Translations under genes and position numbers: made by a program
Notes under the pieces: generated by a model
What the model was told of the DNA's origin: nothing
The model's input: the letters and a program-made list of their open reading frames with translations, nothing else
The model's database searches: none
Shown here: in pieces, positions 12,688 to 24,688 of the stretch
Numbering within the stretch: position 1 is the stretch's first letter
Layout: each line of letters begins with the position of its first letter
Assembly: GCA_024663395.1 (NCBI GenBank)
Contig: JANFAH010000001.1
Location: forward strand, 2,356,001-2,420,000
Source: Pisolithus tinctorius
Taxonomy: Eukaryota; Basidiomycota; Agaricomycetes; Boletales; Pisolithaceae
DNA length: 64,000 nucleotides
Direction of reading: 5' to 3'

Positions 12688-13910
12688 TTAACACGGCCGA
12701 ACACCCACCAACTGAAACAACCCATTTAATGTAGAGCAATGTACCCCAGAATGCAACTCCATATTGTCCATTCCTGGTTTGCTGCAAGTTTGCAATTTGT
12801 TGTATAGGGCGTGAAGACACACTCCGGCTGCTGGCTCACTGGAGAGACCTGAGGGTCTCACAGACAACCTTGGCCAGCCCAACTCCAGGCGCTTGGTAAG
12901 CCACTGCACGGGAAGACCAATACTTGACTGGCACCAAAAGCGAATGCCATATATAGTTAAACTTTCGAGGCTCGTCCAACGATATACTGGGACAGATTCC
13001 GAGCCAGTAAGCGCTGGGACTCGGGTGTGAAAAGAGCATGTATGGTATGTGCATGCAGGCTGACATGCCGCACCCCACAAAACCCTGGCAGAGCACATCT
13101 CCACCTTTGTTACCATGTTCAAAGGTTTACTTTGAATGCTTTCCCTCCGAGGTTGAGCTTCGATCCAGTGCCGAAGTTAACACGGCCTCCGTGCACCTGT
13201 AGAGAATAGATAAGGACCAAAAGTTGCGGCGCTATGATGGCTTTCATGACTGGCCGGAGATTGTTGACTGCGAGTTTGAATTCTTCAAGAAGTGGAAGGT
13301 GAATCCCATCTGGCAGAAGCATCCAACCAGTGGTGTCACCGGCAAGGGAAAGCACCGCTAGTGACTGGGTAGGATAAACATGGGATTCATGAGTATGTGA
13401 AGGCACCGCCAGCGATCGACACTGGGGATGAGGACGTCCAGAAACTGTACCCAGGCTCGTAATATTCATTTGGAAAACTCATAATGAAGACGTTGAGAGG
13501 AGTATTGCTATTCCTCGCCAGTCGTGTTTCCAAGGATGCAACAGAGAGGAATAGCTGGCGGCACACCACGATATCACTCCGGATTTCGGGAGTGTCCAAG
13601 ATCACGTTCCTCAAGAAACGTGAAAATGTTGTCCTGCGGTTCGCTAGCTCCAAAAACTCTCGATAGTCACTGCGGGTCGGAAAGATTGGAACGCTATACG
13701 TGAAAAGAGTCTGACAGGGAGACCATTGATCGCAGGAGGTCGTTTCCTGATGAGCTGGTCGATCTTGCTTTTCTGTGTCTTTGTGGCTGCACGGATTTCT
13801 GCAAGCCGCTTGAACAGTGCGCATGCTTCGTTCAGTTCGTCCATGTGCATGAGGGTCAGTCAATTGCCGCAGACCAGTGTCAGCACAGTAGGGTATCGCG
13901 TGCTCTGAGC
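12688..13910 (-). pseudogene. Decayed F-box/LRR-type gene
   Basis: The fragment at about 13850 (MDELNEACALFKRLAEIR, then LIRKRPPAINGLPVRLFSRI) matches the N-terminus of the intact F-box gene at 20221 (MDELDWARAELAQLEAIE, LIKKRDPVIYRLPAELLVRI). It is followed, in another frame, by FLRNVILDTPEIRSDIVV and LSVASLETRLARNSNTPLN. After a further break comes SLAVLSLAGDTTGWMLLPDG with LPLLEEFKLAVNNLRPVMKA (13119-13400), the repeat-like C-terminal part of such proteins. At least two frame changes separate the blocks. The parts are collinear, so this was once a full-length gene. Confidence 0.6.
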
Positions 13911-14242
13911 CGTACCTAGGCCCGGTATCGTTGAGATCACGGTCGGTGCTGTTCTCCATATCGCTTACTAATCACCCTAGCATGATCATTCCCTGTCCAT
14001 GCGGGGCACCTACGGCGACATACGATAAGGGTGCTAAGGAAATCCTGGCACCAGTGCCATTCTCCCATAAGTTTACATGCGTGTTTATGCGAAGTAAATA
14101 TCAAACTAGCCTCTGTCTGCGCATAAATCGGGAGCCAAGGAGCATTAATATCAGCGAGTTGTGCATAACAACACCACGGAGAAGCCACCAGTTAACCCAC
14201 CGCTCCCATCGAAATTCGTGCTTGTTTGAACAGCATTACATG

Positions 14243-15748
14243 TCAGAAATCCTTCGACTTGCCTGTCTTATCCGCCCTACCACCGGTTAACCGCGCAAGA
14301 AATCCCTTCATCCCTCCTCCACCCTTCCCTCCCACGGTCGCAACATGCCTCCCGTCTTCCTTCCAGTGGCTCGTCTGGCCACCGACATCCTGAGTGCCCG
14401 GCCCAGAGGAGTGCATTCCTGTAGGAGTGGTGAAACTCGTTCGCTGCGAATCACCCATACTCGATCTTTGCGATGCAGAACCACCACTTTTATGTGAAGA
14501 TGGTGGACTGGGCGCTTGTGTGCGGGCCGCACCCATCACTGTGCCTATCCCCGTCATCGGTGCCTTCGATTGCACTGGCATACTGTAAGGAGCCATATAA
14601 GGTGCCCTGCCGAAACTCCTGCTTGATGTCAGGGGTGGGGGAGCAGGTCTCGTGGAGTTATATATGTTGGCATTTCTACGTTCATTTCCAGCTGCGCTCC
14701 CAGGGGGGGCCCCTCGTGTTGGTTGTTGGGCTCGCGTGTTAAGAGTGTGGGATGGGGATGTTCCATGCGGCGGTGCCCTCGCGGCACCGTTCATCCCGGT
14801 GGCATTGTAGATCGCGTTAGAAACGTGGGTGTTGAGGTTCGTGCGGGATGTAGTGGCTGCCTTATGGTGATACGCTGTCGAGCTAGCCGAGCAGTAGAAG
14901 AGAGTTTTCCAGAGCCTGCACCGGTGGTGCTCTGATTGAGGTTCGAGCGACTGGTCCATTATTTGGATCTGTCCCATCACGGATGTAAAAGAGGAGATGA
15001 CGATGGGAATTGTATCAGTGAGTCTTTCGCTAAGATAGATGAGTAAACACAGAATTACCTTGGTGTTCGGGGCGGATTCTCCACCCGCAAGGTCGAACAT
15101 GTAGCCAGAATGGGGCCATCGAATTCTTCATTCCAATAGGGAGTGGGCCAAGATAACAATGTCGTTAACACACATGCTCACATAAGGGCAGATGAAAGAT
15201 CACGAAGAGAACGTAGTAGCTAAAATACCAAAGCAAAGATAACGAGGACAAGGACCAAAACTCACTCATAAAACACCGCATTCTCATCAGGAAGATATAC
15301 CCTATTGATGTGCCATGCTGTCGGGTAACTTGTCGCCACGACGGGAGAGGTCCGGAAGAGCGTCTTGACGGAGAGGTACTTCTGCGTTTGGACGTTTCGG
15401 ATCATGAATCCGTCCCCCAAGGGCATGATCTCCCACTAAAAAAGTACAGTGCGTGAGAAATCTTGGACAGTTAAGAGGAGGCGGTGATGATCACCGTCTC
15501 ACCTTTTGGGTCTCTGACAAACTAGGCGGCATACCTGTGTTCGTTGCCCATGTAGGCACGGTGCCAGCAACGAGGCGAAGTGCAGAAGGCGGAGGTGGAG
15601 ATAAGAAGCAACGACTCGTTGAGATACGTCACGAGGTTGCGCAGGACGCCGTTCACTACGCACCTACGACGGAATCCCCTACCACATCCATCGCGGTCCC
15701 GCTCTGTCGATTCAAGAACTTGTAAATGCCGTGAGTTAGCTGCATCAT
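14243..15748 (-). CDS. Ricin-B-like (beta-trefoil) lectin-domain protein with disordered tail
   Basis: Exons (minus) 15748-15664, 15534-15503, 15435-15266, 15125-15059 and 14968-14243 give 359 residues in phase. The first about 140 residues read as a beta-trefoil lectin fold. GIYKFLNRQSGTAMDV is the typical first strand, KWEIMPLGDGFMIRN carries the QxW-like end of a lobe, and RWPHSGYMFDLAGGES belongs to another lobe. Such domains bind galactose- or GalNAc-type sugars, and in fungi they often occur alone. No ribosome-inactivating chain or other enzymatic domain is present, so nothing suggests a toxin. The remainder (about 200 residues) is rich in Ser, Pro, Gly, Arg and Gln and likely unstructured; it ends in a basic stretch (KTGKSKDF). 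No signal peptide is seen. The start could be either of two adjacent ATGs at 15748 and 15745. Confidence 0.72.
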
Positions 15749-16685
15749 CTTCAACCTAATTGCCGGAGTAGTATGGGCGTCCCCCGCTCAACAACGAGGT
15801 GTGCGGTCTGTCTCCCTAAGTATGCGTATATGTTCGTACCAGGCGGTCGTGAGTCCAAAGAAATTTGAGGTGTAGGTGAGGCGCTGAAGGGGCGGTGGCA
15901 AAGGTTGTGTTAACAGGTGGAGGCTCCGGAGGTTTCAGGGACCGTTAATGCACGGCACGCATGCACAACGCAGCACCCCACTGCGGTACGCGTGCTTGAG
16001 CTTGAGTCTCGAATTTTCCGACGGACCACATTTCATCCTTTATAATAGCAGCCCAATGCGTGCCGGTGCACGTGTCCTCCCCTTCCCCCTTCGCGAAGTT
16101 GATAAGGACAGCCAACCAAGGCACTGAATTGATAATAGGTGAGCCGCTCCACGGCGAAGAAGCTCACTGATGCTTCTGCTCGACATTGTCACCGGGCTTC
16201 TTTGTGTTCTGCATAGAAAGGAAACTTCGCCTTTTCGGAATCCGTACCTTGAGCTGCAAGGAGAGAGGACACTCACCGTCATACGTACAACCGTCGCAGC
16301 TCGAACGCACATCGTAGTACGTACGTACGTACCGAAAACACCTGGTAGACCAAGTTACTCATGTTGAAGCCTTGAGCAACGAGGTCCACAGAGCTCACCC
16401 GGAAGAAGCCTTGTGCCACGTGAGAGGCTCAGGCACCTCGGACTTCTTAGTTATTTGAAGAGTGCAAGTTTCAAGGCTTGAGACGGCCCCAACCTGCAGT
16501 TTTCTGGCACGTTTGAGCTAGCGCAAGAAAGCTCTGGACACATTACGGCAGTCCCGCTCTTGTGTCAGTGAGTCGCCACCGCGACAATCGCCCCCAAAAA
16601 GGGGGGTATCCAGGATGCGTCCAACAGCATCATTATCTCAAGCTGCCTCCGACCTTCCAAAAAAAACGGATACATAAGGGTACAC
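15749..16685. other. Intergenic, no gene recognised
   Basis: No convincing coding frame on either strand. The first part is the upstream region of the lectin gene. An ACGTACGTACGTACC simple repeat occurs near 16318-16331. Confidence 0.45.
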
Positions 16686-18180
16686 ATATATTAGTACGAA
16701 CAGGTCAACCAATAGAGTTGAGGGGGTTTCCTTGGATAGTCTAAGTGCAAACCTTCGCGGCTCTTGCGAAACTCTACACTACTTGGTAGGAGCCCCCAAA
16801 ATGTCATGGACAAGGGCAGAGTCTACTGGAGGTAAAATCTGTTGAAGAGTCAAACTCTTAATGCAAAAGAATGCTCACGAAGTAGGTCGGATCACCTACC
16901 AAATAGGGAGGACCTGTTGGCCTGGTATTCAGGTATGTTACAGGAGACAACGGTACGCAGTCCAGTTCTAGAATGCAACAGTCTCATAGCTATTTCCAAA
17001 GGAGAGATATTTCATCCACATCCAGTAGATTGCCTGGAGAGCTTGTAAGCTTGAGACATAACCCCAGCAAGCCAAGTTCTTGTCGTGTTTGTACCCATTA
17101 CACAAGTGGTTCAAATCCTTTAGCGTGTGCCAGTTCCCGATTCCCGGCATCGTCAATTTTTTGGCTTGCCCAGTTGTCCACCAGAATTTGTGACTCCACA
17201 AAATTTCCGGGCATGAGAATAGGGGTGAAGAAGAAACGGAGGGTACCGACCGCAGCGCTGCATGGCACGTCTTAGGAAATCCCTGACAGAGAGCTGTACC
17301 GTTAAGACAGGATGTCGAAAATAATGTTGCATCGAAAGTAAGGTGATGAACGTTGCTGAACTTTGGCCCATACATTCCGAAGCCGTCCCAAACGAAATTG
17401 TTATCTTCGTAGTGAAAGTGCTGGAGGTTTGGTGCTATGATGGCCTCCAAAAACCGTTCGGAATGCGGCATGTCAACCCGGGAAGCGAGTGCTGCTTGGC
17501 TTAAGCACCCTGTTATTGGTATTGCCGATGAGGATGAGCCTAACTAACAAAGCAGTAGGAATCCGCAACAGGGACGACCGAGGTATATTGATGGGGTCGT
17601 CAATAATCAGTTCGGGAGTCTTGAGTGCACTGGCTGTCGAAAAATCATCGCTTGCGATGAAATTTTTGAGTCGCAGATGATGGAGAGTGGGTGCACGTGG
17701 TAAGAGAATTTGTGAATCAGCATACTCCGAGTCGCGGTTCATCGTGGTGAAAATCTCGACAGGAGAAGGAAATTCGAACTTGCTCAGCTTCCAATTAGTG
17801 GCGCACAAATACAAACCGTAAGAGCAGCAGTAGATACAGAGGCTACGCCAGTGATTCGCGGTTGAAAGGAGATCATTTAGTGATCGTTCGACATCGAGCT
17901 CCTCGGCCTCATCCGTGATCGCGACGTCGAGAAGCACTCCTTGGCTCCCCCTCAGTTGCGTCACCAAAGGGATTTGGCCTCGCGGTAATGTCAAGCCAAT
18001 GTCGAAAGACGCCAGCTAAGTCAATCACAAAGCCAAATGTACCAGGAGCTCGACGGGAAGTCGGCAAATAGCGAGGCACTGTTTCTTGATAAGTTCGACA
18101 ATCTGGATACACTGGACTGCGGACAGTCAACATCTAGTGGAGAAGACTCCACTGTACACTTTCAAGCCGTGCCACTAGCC
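16686..18180 (-). pseudogene. Broken tandem copy of the F-box gene
   Basis: This is a near-collinear copy of 18570-20221, including 3' flank (16686-16970 resembles 18590-18860). Coding blocks are IPLVTQLRGSQGVLLDVAIT with LSTANHWRSLCIY (frame 17473-17994) and the C-terminal part LEAIIAPNLQHFHYEDN with VWDGFGMYGPKFSNVHHLTF (frame 16968-17471). The two lie in different frames. Compared with the intact gene, about 44 bases are missing near 18000, exactly where the F-box end (SRLWRDVMLNTPNLWSD) should be, so the frame breaks there too. The N-terminus upstream of 18133 is scrambled. Confidence 0.75.
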
Positions 18181-18772
18181 CAGCATGTGCCCGCTCGACT
18201 CCATCTATAACGTGAGGAACTGTGAGCAGGGCCGCGCGTACCGTCTCTCCTCCAGAAATGCACATGAAATGTGGAGTTCTGATATGGGAACTTCTGGCAG
18301 GTGTTCTGCTTCTGCGTGATAATACAATAGAATCAGCGCATAAAGAATGGCCGCCAATAATTGAGTATTCGATCTACCTTCGTAAGAGATAAAAGGGGTT
18401 GGATTGCTTGGTGTATGAAGCATGATCACATGGTAAAGTCGAGGTTTCCGTCAAACATACTGTATCATCATCGTTGTCATCGACATCCGTGGCAAGCCAC
18501 TGTACTGTCAATTCGAAGGTTCGGCAGTACTCCGAGTCAATAGATATCAACGTTATTTAGCTTCCTCTTATATGAATATACAGGTGCGCTTGTACTTGTA
18601 TGTACGAACAGGTTAACCACAGTGGTTTAAGTACAGACCGTTGGCGCCCGTGCGGCACTCGACATTACTTGGTCGGGACCCAAAAAATGTCATTGACAAG
18701 GTCAGGCTCTATCGCAGGCAAAATCTGTTGGAGATTTCAGACTCTCAATGCAAAAAAAAGCATCAGAGTAGA

Positions 18773-20221
18773 TCAATCACGCACCAAATGTGGAGGACCG
18801 GTTGTCCTGGTAAGATGTGCCGCGGGAGACAACGGTAGGCAGTCCAGTTCTAGCGCGCAGAGGTTTTTTAACTTGCTATAAAGGATAGATAGTTCCGTCG
18901 CATCCAGTGGGCTGAGTGGATCGCCCGTGAGCTTGATATGCAACTTCGGAAAGTCAAAGACTTGTCGCAACTCCAGCCATTGCAAAAGTGGAACAAATCC
19001 TTTGGTGTGGATGCCGGAATCCAATATCGTTAATGTTTCGAGGCTCGCCCATTTGTCTATCGGAGCTTGTAACCACATGGGAATAGTTGTGAAGAAGAAA
19101 GGGAGGCTATTCGAATGCAGCGCTGCATAACGCGTGTTAGGGAATCCCTGACAGAAAGCTGTGCCGTTAATTTGGGATACCGAAAATGACGTCGCATCGA
19201 AAGTAAGGTGGTGGACATTGCAAAATTTCAACCCATACATTCCGAAGGCGTCCCAAACGGACTTGTTATCCATGTAGTGAAAGTGTCGAAGGTTTGGTGC
19301 GAAAATAGCATCCAGAAACCGTTCGGGACGTGGGATGTCGAGTGTGAGTTTCTCGAGAAGCGGAAAGTAGATGCTGTTTCGCTTAAGCACCCAATTTGCA
19401 ATACGTCCAACGAGAGAGAGCGTAATTAAAGAGTACGTAGGAATCAGCGACGAGAACATTGGAGGTATATCGAAGCCGTCTGCAAATATCAGTTCTAGAG
19501 TCTCGAGACGGCCACGTGTCGAAAAATCATCAGTTGCGATGAAATTTCCGAGTTTCACATGCTTGAGAGCGGGTGTCCATCGTAAAAGGTGGTGCGGGTC
19601 AGGGTACTCCCCGTTTCCAGGATGTTGCATATCGACGTAAAGGTCTATGAGGGATGGAAGTGGCAACTCGCTGAACTGGTAGATGATGGCCGTCAAGTTC
19701 GGAATGTCAACGACATTGTAGATGTGGAGGCTACGCCAGCGGTTCGTGGTTGGAAGGAGATGGATTAGTAATCGTTCGATATCGGGGTACTCAGCCTCGT
19801 CCGTGATCGTGATGTCGAGAAGCACTCCTTGACTCCTCCTCAATTGCGTCACCAAAGGGGTCTGGTCTCGTAGTGATGTTAAACCAATATCGCTCCAGAG
19901 ATTGGGTGTGTTTAGCATCACGTCCCTCCAGAGTCGAGAGACGCTAGTCAGGTTTCTCCTCCGCTCACGGATCACATCAAATTGGTTTGGCTTCCTCTCC
20001 TCACGAACCATCGCGCAGCCAAATATCCGAACGAGGAGCTCGGCAGGCAGACGATAAATGACAGGGTCCCGTTTCTTGATAAGCTCTTCGATGTGGATTC
20101 TTTGGGTCTTGACGGCGGTCCGGGCAGCTAATAGCTGCGCGAGACAAGTCTGTTCTATAGCTTCTAGCTGTGCTAGCTCAGCGCGTGCCCAATCGAGTTC
20201 ATCCATAACGTGTGGTGGCAC
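18773..20221 (-). CDS. F-box protein (basidiomycete F-box/LRR-like type)
   Basis: One open frame of 482 residues without introns. The N-terminus is a predicted coiled coil (ARAELAQLEAIEQTCLAQLL, residues about 10-50) followed by an F-box at about 54-105 (VIYRLPAELLVRIFG, then SVSRLWRDVMLNTPNLWSDI). This order, a short helix before an F-box that begins with LP-x-EL, is the usual layout of the large F-box family in mushrooms. The C-terminal 350 residues hold irregular leucine-rich segments such as LLPTTNRWRSLHIYNV and LPLPSLIDLYVDM. The protein probably links Skp1/cullin to an unknown target. A broken tandem copy lies immediately downstream at 16686-18180, and a more diverged relic at 12688-13910. 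The start is the first ATG (20221); MDEL at 20206 is an equally good candidate. Confidence 0.82.
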   Translation of the reverse strand: MPPHVMDELDWARAELAQLEAIEQTCLAQLLAARTAVKTQRIHIEELIKKRDPVIYRLPAELLVRIFGCAMVREERKPNQFDVIRERRRNLTSVSRLWRDVMLNTPNLWSDIGLTSLRDQTPLVTQLRRSQGVLLDITITDEAEYPDIERLLIHLLPTTNRWRSLHIYNVVDIPNLTAIIYQFSELPLPSLIDLYVDMQHPGNGEYPDPHHLLRWTPALKHVKLGNFIATDDFSTRGRLETLELIFADGFDIPPMFSSLIPTYSLITLSLVGRIANWVLKRNSIYFPLLEKLTLDIPRPERFLDAIFAPNLRHFHYMDNKSVWDAFGMYGLKFCNVHHLTFDATSFSVSQINGTAFCQGFPNTRYAALHSNSLPFFFTTIPMWLQAPIDKWASLETLTILDSGIHTKGFVPLLQWLELRQVFDFPKLHIKLTGDPLSPLDATELSILYSKLKNLCALELDCLPLSPAAHLTRTTGPPHLVRD

Positions 20222-20695
20222 TGTGAATCAATGAATGAGCGTCAGTACCGCGCCTAACGACTATTTCTTGAGTGAAGCACCTGTAACTTGGAGTCTACTG
20301 ACGAAGGCTTCTTTGTTTTGCTATGAGAGGGATCCTGGAGTGAAAATATAGTAGAATCAGTGCACGAGTGACTGCCTTTATTCGATTCTTTGATAGAGAC
20401 GGACAAAGGCAGTTAGAAATCATCTCAGTACTACCGATAAATTATGGGACAACGATCGTCACATTTACGGCTTAAGGTCAATTGTATCACGCCGTACAGC
20501 ATGTCATGTTGTACTTACATAAAATACGGAGTCGTATGTCTGCGCCACCCCCGAGGTTACGCGCCTTTCACTTTGTGGCGTGTCAGGCTGATCATCCTTA
20601 TACTGAAAGCGGCATCAATATTCGGAATACAACAACAAAAAATACAAAGAACGACATGGACCCAGCTTCCCGACAACATCTTACATTGAATATTA
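20222..20695. other. Intergenic between F-box gene and chromodomain gene
   Basis: About 470 bases holding the F-box gene promoter and the 3' end of the chromodomain gene. No other feature seen. Confidence 0.5.
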
Positions 20696-23600
20696 CTAGC
20701 TCACATGTTCTGACATATGCCTCAACAAATCCTAAAGAACATATACGTAGTTAGCAACCAACGCCCCCCCAAAATTATGTCCGAGGATCCCTTACCTCCT
20801 TGCAATCAAATATCCGAGGACATAGCTCCAGCTGATGGCGCCACAAACAAGCAAACCATTCCTCGCCATCAAAGCTCGCCTCTTCGTGCGGAGGTGTCGG
20901 CTGCGAAGCCGCCATGACATCCATAGCATTAGGATCCACACTTTCAGCATCGTCTGAAAGAACAATCGTGGAATGCTCCTGCACGGACTTGGACGAGTCC
21001 TGTGAATCAGAACACTTCGCCAGTTTTGCTCTCAACCTTGCTTTCTCTTTCGTTATCGACAGAACCTTGGATGATAGCTTGCTGCGCTGGACAGATACCC
21101 TCTGTAATGCACGTCCGAGTTTCCGCAAATCAGTTTCGAGCGAATTGTTGTCCCGTAAAAGTGTTCTGCAAAGACTCTCCAGCTCAGTTGTCTGCGCCGC
21201 ACGCGTGCGCACTTCGTCATTCGTCCGACTATCCTTCTCCTGCAGTATTTCTGCAAGAGTTTTCCAGCGGTAGATGTCATCCTGAAAAGCCTTGATCTTG
21301 GTCTGTGTATTACCGCAATTATGGAACAGTACCTAAAATCAAGATGAGGCATACTTACCTCGAAGAGCTGCTTGATTTTCGCTACACCCTCTTCCGCCTG
21401 ACCTTCAGCTATCTTCACCCTTTCCTCCAGTTCAGCATTTTCAGCACGAACTGAGTTGACGAATCCGGATGCTTGCAAGTATTGCTCACGAAAGAAGTCG
21501 CGATCCGTTTCGACAGATGCTTTTGCAGCAGCCATCTGGTTGACGGAAGCGCTCAACTGGGAAACCTTCTCAGACAACAAGTCGCGTGCTTCAATGAGTG
21601 CCTTGCGATCTGCTCCCAAGGTATCCGCGCTAAACGTCGCCACATGCTCGCCATTCAAATTCGGCCGATTCTCCTCCAACGCGTGAGTCTTTGCAACTCC
21701 ATTCATGCCTGTGGCCTGTTCTGGAGGTTTGAGTTGTTGATGCGGTGACTCGTCTCGCTGCCTCTTCCACACATCGTGAGCTTCTTTCCATCTTTCCATC
21801 TCCTCCGTCCAGGCCAGCCTATCGTCTGTCCATCTTTTCCGCCTTTCTTCTAACCGAGCTTGCTCTTCCTGGAGTCTGACGCGCTCCTCGGATACCGAAG
21901 TCCGTAGAGTCTCGCACTCCTCGGTTACTTTGGTGAGCTCCGTCTGGGCACGCTTTGCGTTCTGCCGTTCCTGAGTGAGCTCGAATTGAAGGCGCTGGAT
22001 CTCCTCGGATTTAACGTTGAGTAGTGACAGCGCTTCGTGGATACGTCGCTTGGGGGTGTCGGACTGAAAGATCAACCACAACAAAGGTCGCAACCGATCA
22101 TGTTTATCATTAGTGCAGCAGTGGGCAGACATATTGACAAGGAGATAACGCACAACATAACTAGACGGGTCGCGCGGAAGCGAACTTGGGAGTTGCGGGA
22201 GGGACTGGACGGCGTCGGCGTCTTCTACGTCTGATTGTTGCTGGCCTTGGCTTGCCTGGACAACGACGCTCGCCTGTTGGATGTTTTCGGTGCGTGTCGA
22301 GCGTTCCTGGGACTCTACCTGTACAGGCTACCCCAGATACTCGGAATGAGTGATGTCACTTAGAAAAAAGGAGCATAGAATATGTTTACCTCCGGCGGTC
22401 CGGGATCCATCGAAACCTGCATTACGTTCTCCTCTACGTCGTCATATGTGTACGAATCCAAGTCCTGCTGGACGGGGGGCGCGGGCACATATATTGCTTC
22501 CTGTGTAAGCTCCTCTTCTTCCTGGCGTAGCTGTATACGAAGGACTTCCCTCTCTTCAGTCGTCATTGCCGCCCATGGTTTCTTCCTTGCGCCGTTGGAT
22601 GCTGATGTTTCAAGTGTCGTGCTCTGAGTCTTCCCACTCAAATCCACATAGGCGTCTTCCATCTCTTGCACAACAGAATCCAAACAGTTAGCTGGCACAC
22701 CTTCGCCGTTGTGACTTGGACCAGCCACCGCAGGTCTTCCCTTGGCGGATTTGGGCCTCCCCATGATCTCCCCCAGGGGTTTCGACCGTTTCGGCTGTGT
22801 GGCCTCGGCACGTTTCGCATCCCGCCTGCGCTGCTCTTCGTCAAATAGCTCTTTTCCCCGCTTGCGAACCTCGGAATCTATCCACCTCTTGTTAGGCTGA
22901 GCCTCTTCATCATTATCTTCATCGCCCTCCTCCTCCGCCTCTTCTTCTTCTTCTTCCTCTTCAACATCCAGCTCAACATCATCTTCGGATGGTCGCCAAA
23001 CAGTAGCGCTCTTCCGTGCATGTTGCGTTGCCAATTGCTTTCTTGTAAACGGTCTTCTGACACGTGGAGAAGCAAAGCTCTCGATAGAGCTTGGTGGTGG
23101 TTCAGAAGAGACCGCAACTACTGGTCTGAGGGGCTTGACCTTGGCTCTGAATGTGTTTGGCGAAATTTGAGGGACAGGTTTCAATGCCGAGCGAGAAGGT
23201 TTAACGTATTTAGTTTTCTGAAGTAGTGATGATGAACGAAGGTCATCGAAATCAAGGGGAGTTGTAGAAGATCGTCCAGGTATTACGGCAATTTCAGGCA
23301 AGTCGAGTTCGTCTTGCTTGGACTGGTGGTCGATTCTCCTGGAGAAGTCGCCCTTGTCCATGATGCGTGAGGTGCCACTTTGCGATTTCGAAGTAGGGCG
23401 GGGCGGTGGCGATCCTGATTGGCAGTCGGAGTCGTCAGGTGACGAATCCGAGTCGCTGTCAAGTTTTGGCAACATCGCCTTGATGAGCTTGGAAGTGGAG
23501 GAGGTTTTCTGTGGGGATTGTCGCTTAGAAGAGTCAGTCACTGGTGGAGTTTCTATGGTATCGCGGTGGTCGTTGGGTGGTGTGACTTTAGGACGTTTGT

Positions 23601-24688
23601 GTGAGGGTTCAATGGGTGCATCAACGTCACCGTAACCTCCACCTGGCGACGTTGCCGTTAACCGGTCGAAGAGCTGGAGACGGGCCACGGCACCTGGGGA
23701 TAGAATAGGTTTTCGAACAAGGGGCTTGTGCAACAACGGGCGAGGGGTGGGAGAGGTTTTCTTCTTGGAAGACTCGGCTACTTTTGTGGTCAGTCTCCGT
23801 ACAGATCTAGGCAGACGTGCAGCTTACTGACCTGTTGCACGGCGCGGAGTCTTCGACGACGAAACAGGCGCATCTTCCGGTGCTCCCTCCACCCTCGACC
23901 TGCTCCCGGAGGAGCTCTGAGGCTTGGTTCCGTGCGGCGGTCCAATCGTGACTAGAGAAGTGCTGGCCATTTCGTCGCCATCGGACTTTGATTTGGGCTC
24001 CTTGTTAGTGTTTCCCTTTTTGTTGGCGGAACGATCTCCCTGGTGAGGAGACGATACGATTCTAACCTCTACGCTTATCTTACGCTTCTTTCGTGGTCTA
24101 CTTGACCCTTCCCGTTCGTCCGCATCCATTCCATTAACCGCGCGACGCGTCAAGCTGGACGACTTGCGCTTACGTTTTGAGGACTGCTCTTTCTTGCTAT
24201 GAGAAGTAGATGCGTGGGTAGGATGTTCATCCTCAGATGGTATTTGGGGCGAAGGCTCAGAGACGGCAGAACGACGCGTTCTGCGTGACGAGGGTGCCAC
24301 AGGGAGTGAGTTTGACGATCTAGAACGAATGCTCGTCCCCCCCGTCGTATATGATCCTATCGAGCAAGGATGAATACGTGCAGTGAACTCAAGCGCACCC
24401 AGTGAATCACGTACCGTCTCTCTGCTCTTTCTTTTTAGCCTTCTTGGCTTTCCACTCCGCGACGAGTGCATCCGTGCAATCGTGCTTGTCGACCCAGCTC
24501 TGTGGCCATGGTTTTTGTGTTGTGGGGTCCAACCCGGCCCATTTGACTCGGTACATGTGCCGTTTCTCTGCGGTGATCTGTTCAACTTCATACAATACTT
24601 CCTCGTCATTTGATCGAGGAACAAACTGGGTCTCGAATTCTGAGGTGTCGGTTGGATGATTGCTTGGACCTTCGTCGTCGGATGGCAT
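20696..24688 (-). CDS. Chromodomain / coiled-coil / C2H2-like zinc-finger nuclear protein
   Basis: Exons (minus) 24688-24415, 24356-23832, 23780-22390, 22318-22139, 22063-21359, 21302-20796 and 20731-20696 give 1205 residues, each join in phase. Residues about 33-85 form a chromodomain (YEVEQITAEKRHMYRVKWAG, then PWPQSWVDKHDCTDALVAEW) with the expected aromatic cage positions Y, W and W; such domains usually read methylated histone lysines. A basic, Ser-rich region follows (KRKRKSSSLTRRA, RPRKKRKI), probably carrying nuclear localisation signals. An acidic run near residue 540 (DVEEEEEEEEAEEEGDEDND) comes next. Residues about 795-1150 form long heptad coiled coils. The C-terminus reads C-x8-C-x12-H-x3-H (second half CPRIFDCKEDLLRHMSEH), a C2H2-like finger completed only by the 12-codon last exon. 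No named orthologue was recognised; a heterochromatin or chromatin-tethering role is inferred. The two halves could be separate genes, but phases argue for one. Confidence 0.78.

Noticed and set aside
14243..15748. Ricin-type toxin
   Set aside because: Only the sugar-binding trefoil part is present; no catalytic chain or secretion signal is visible.
22360..23736. Stand-alone acidic nuclear protein
   Set aside because: Both ends of this frame meet good splice sites in matching phase with the chromodomain exon and the coiled-coil exons, so it is treated as the central exon of one gene.
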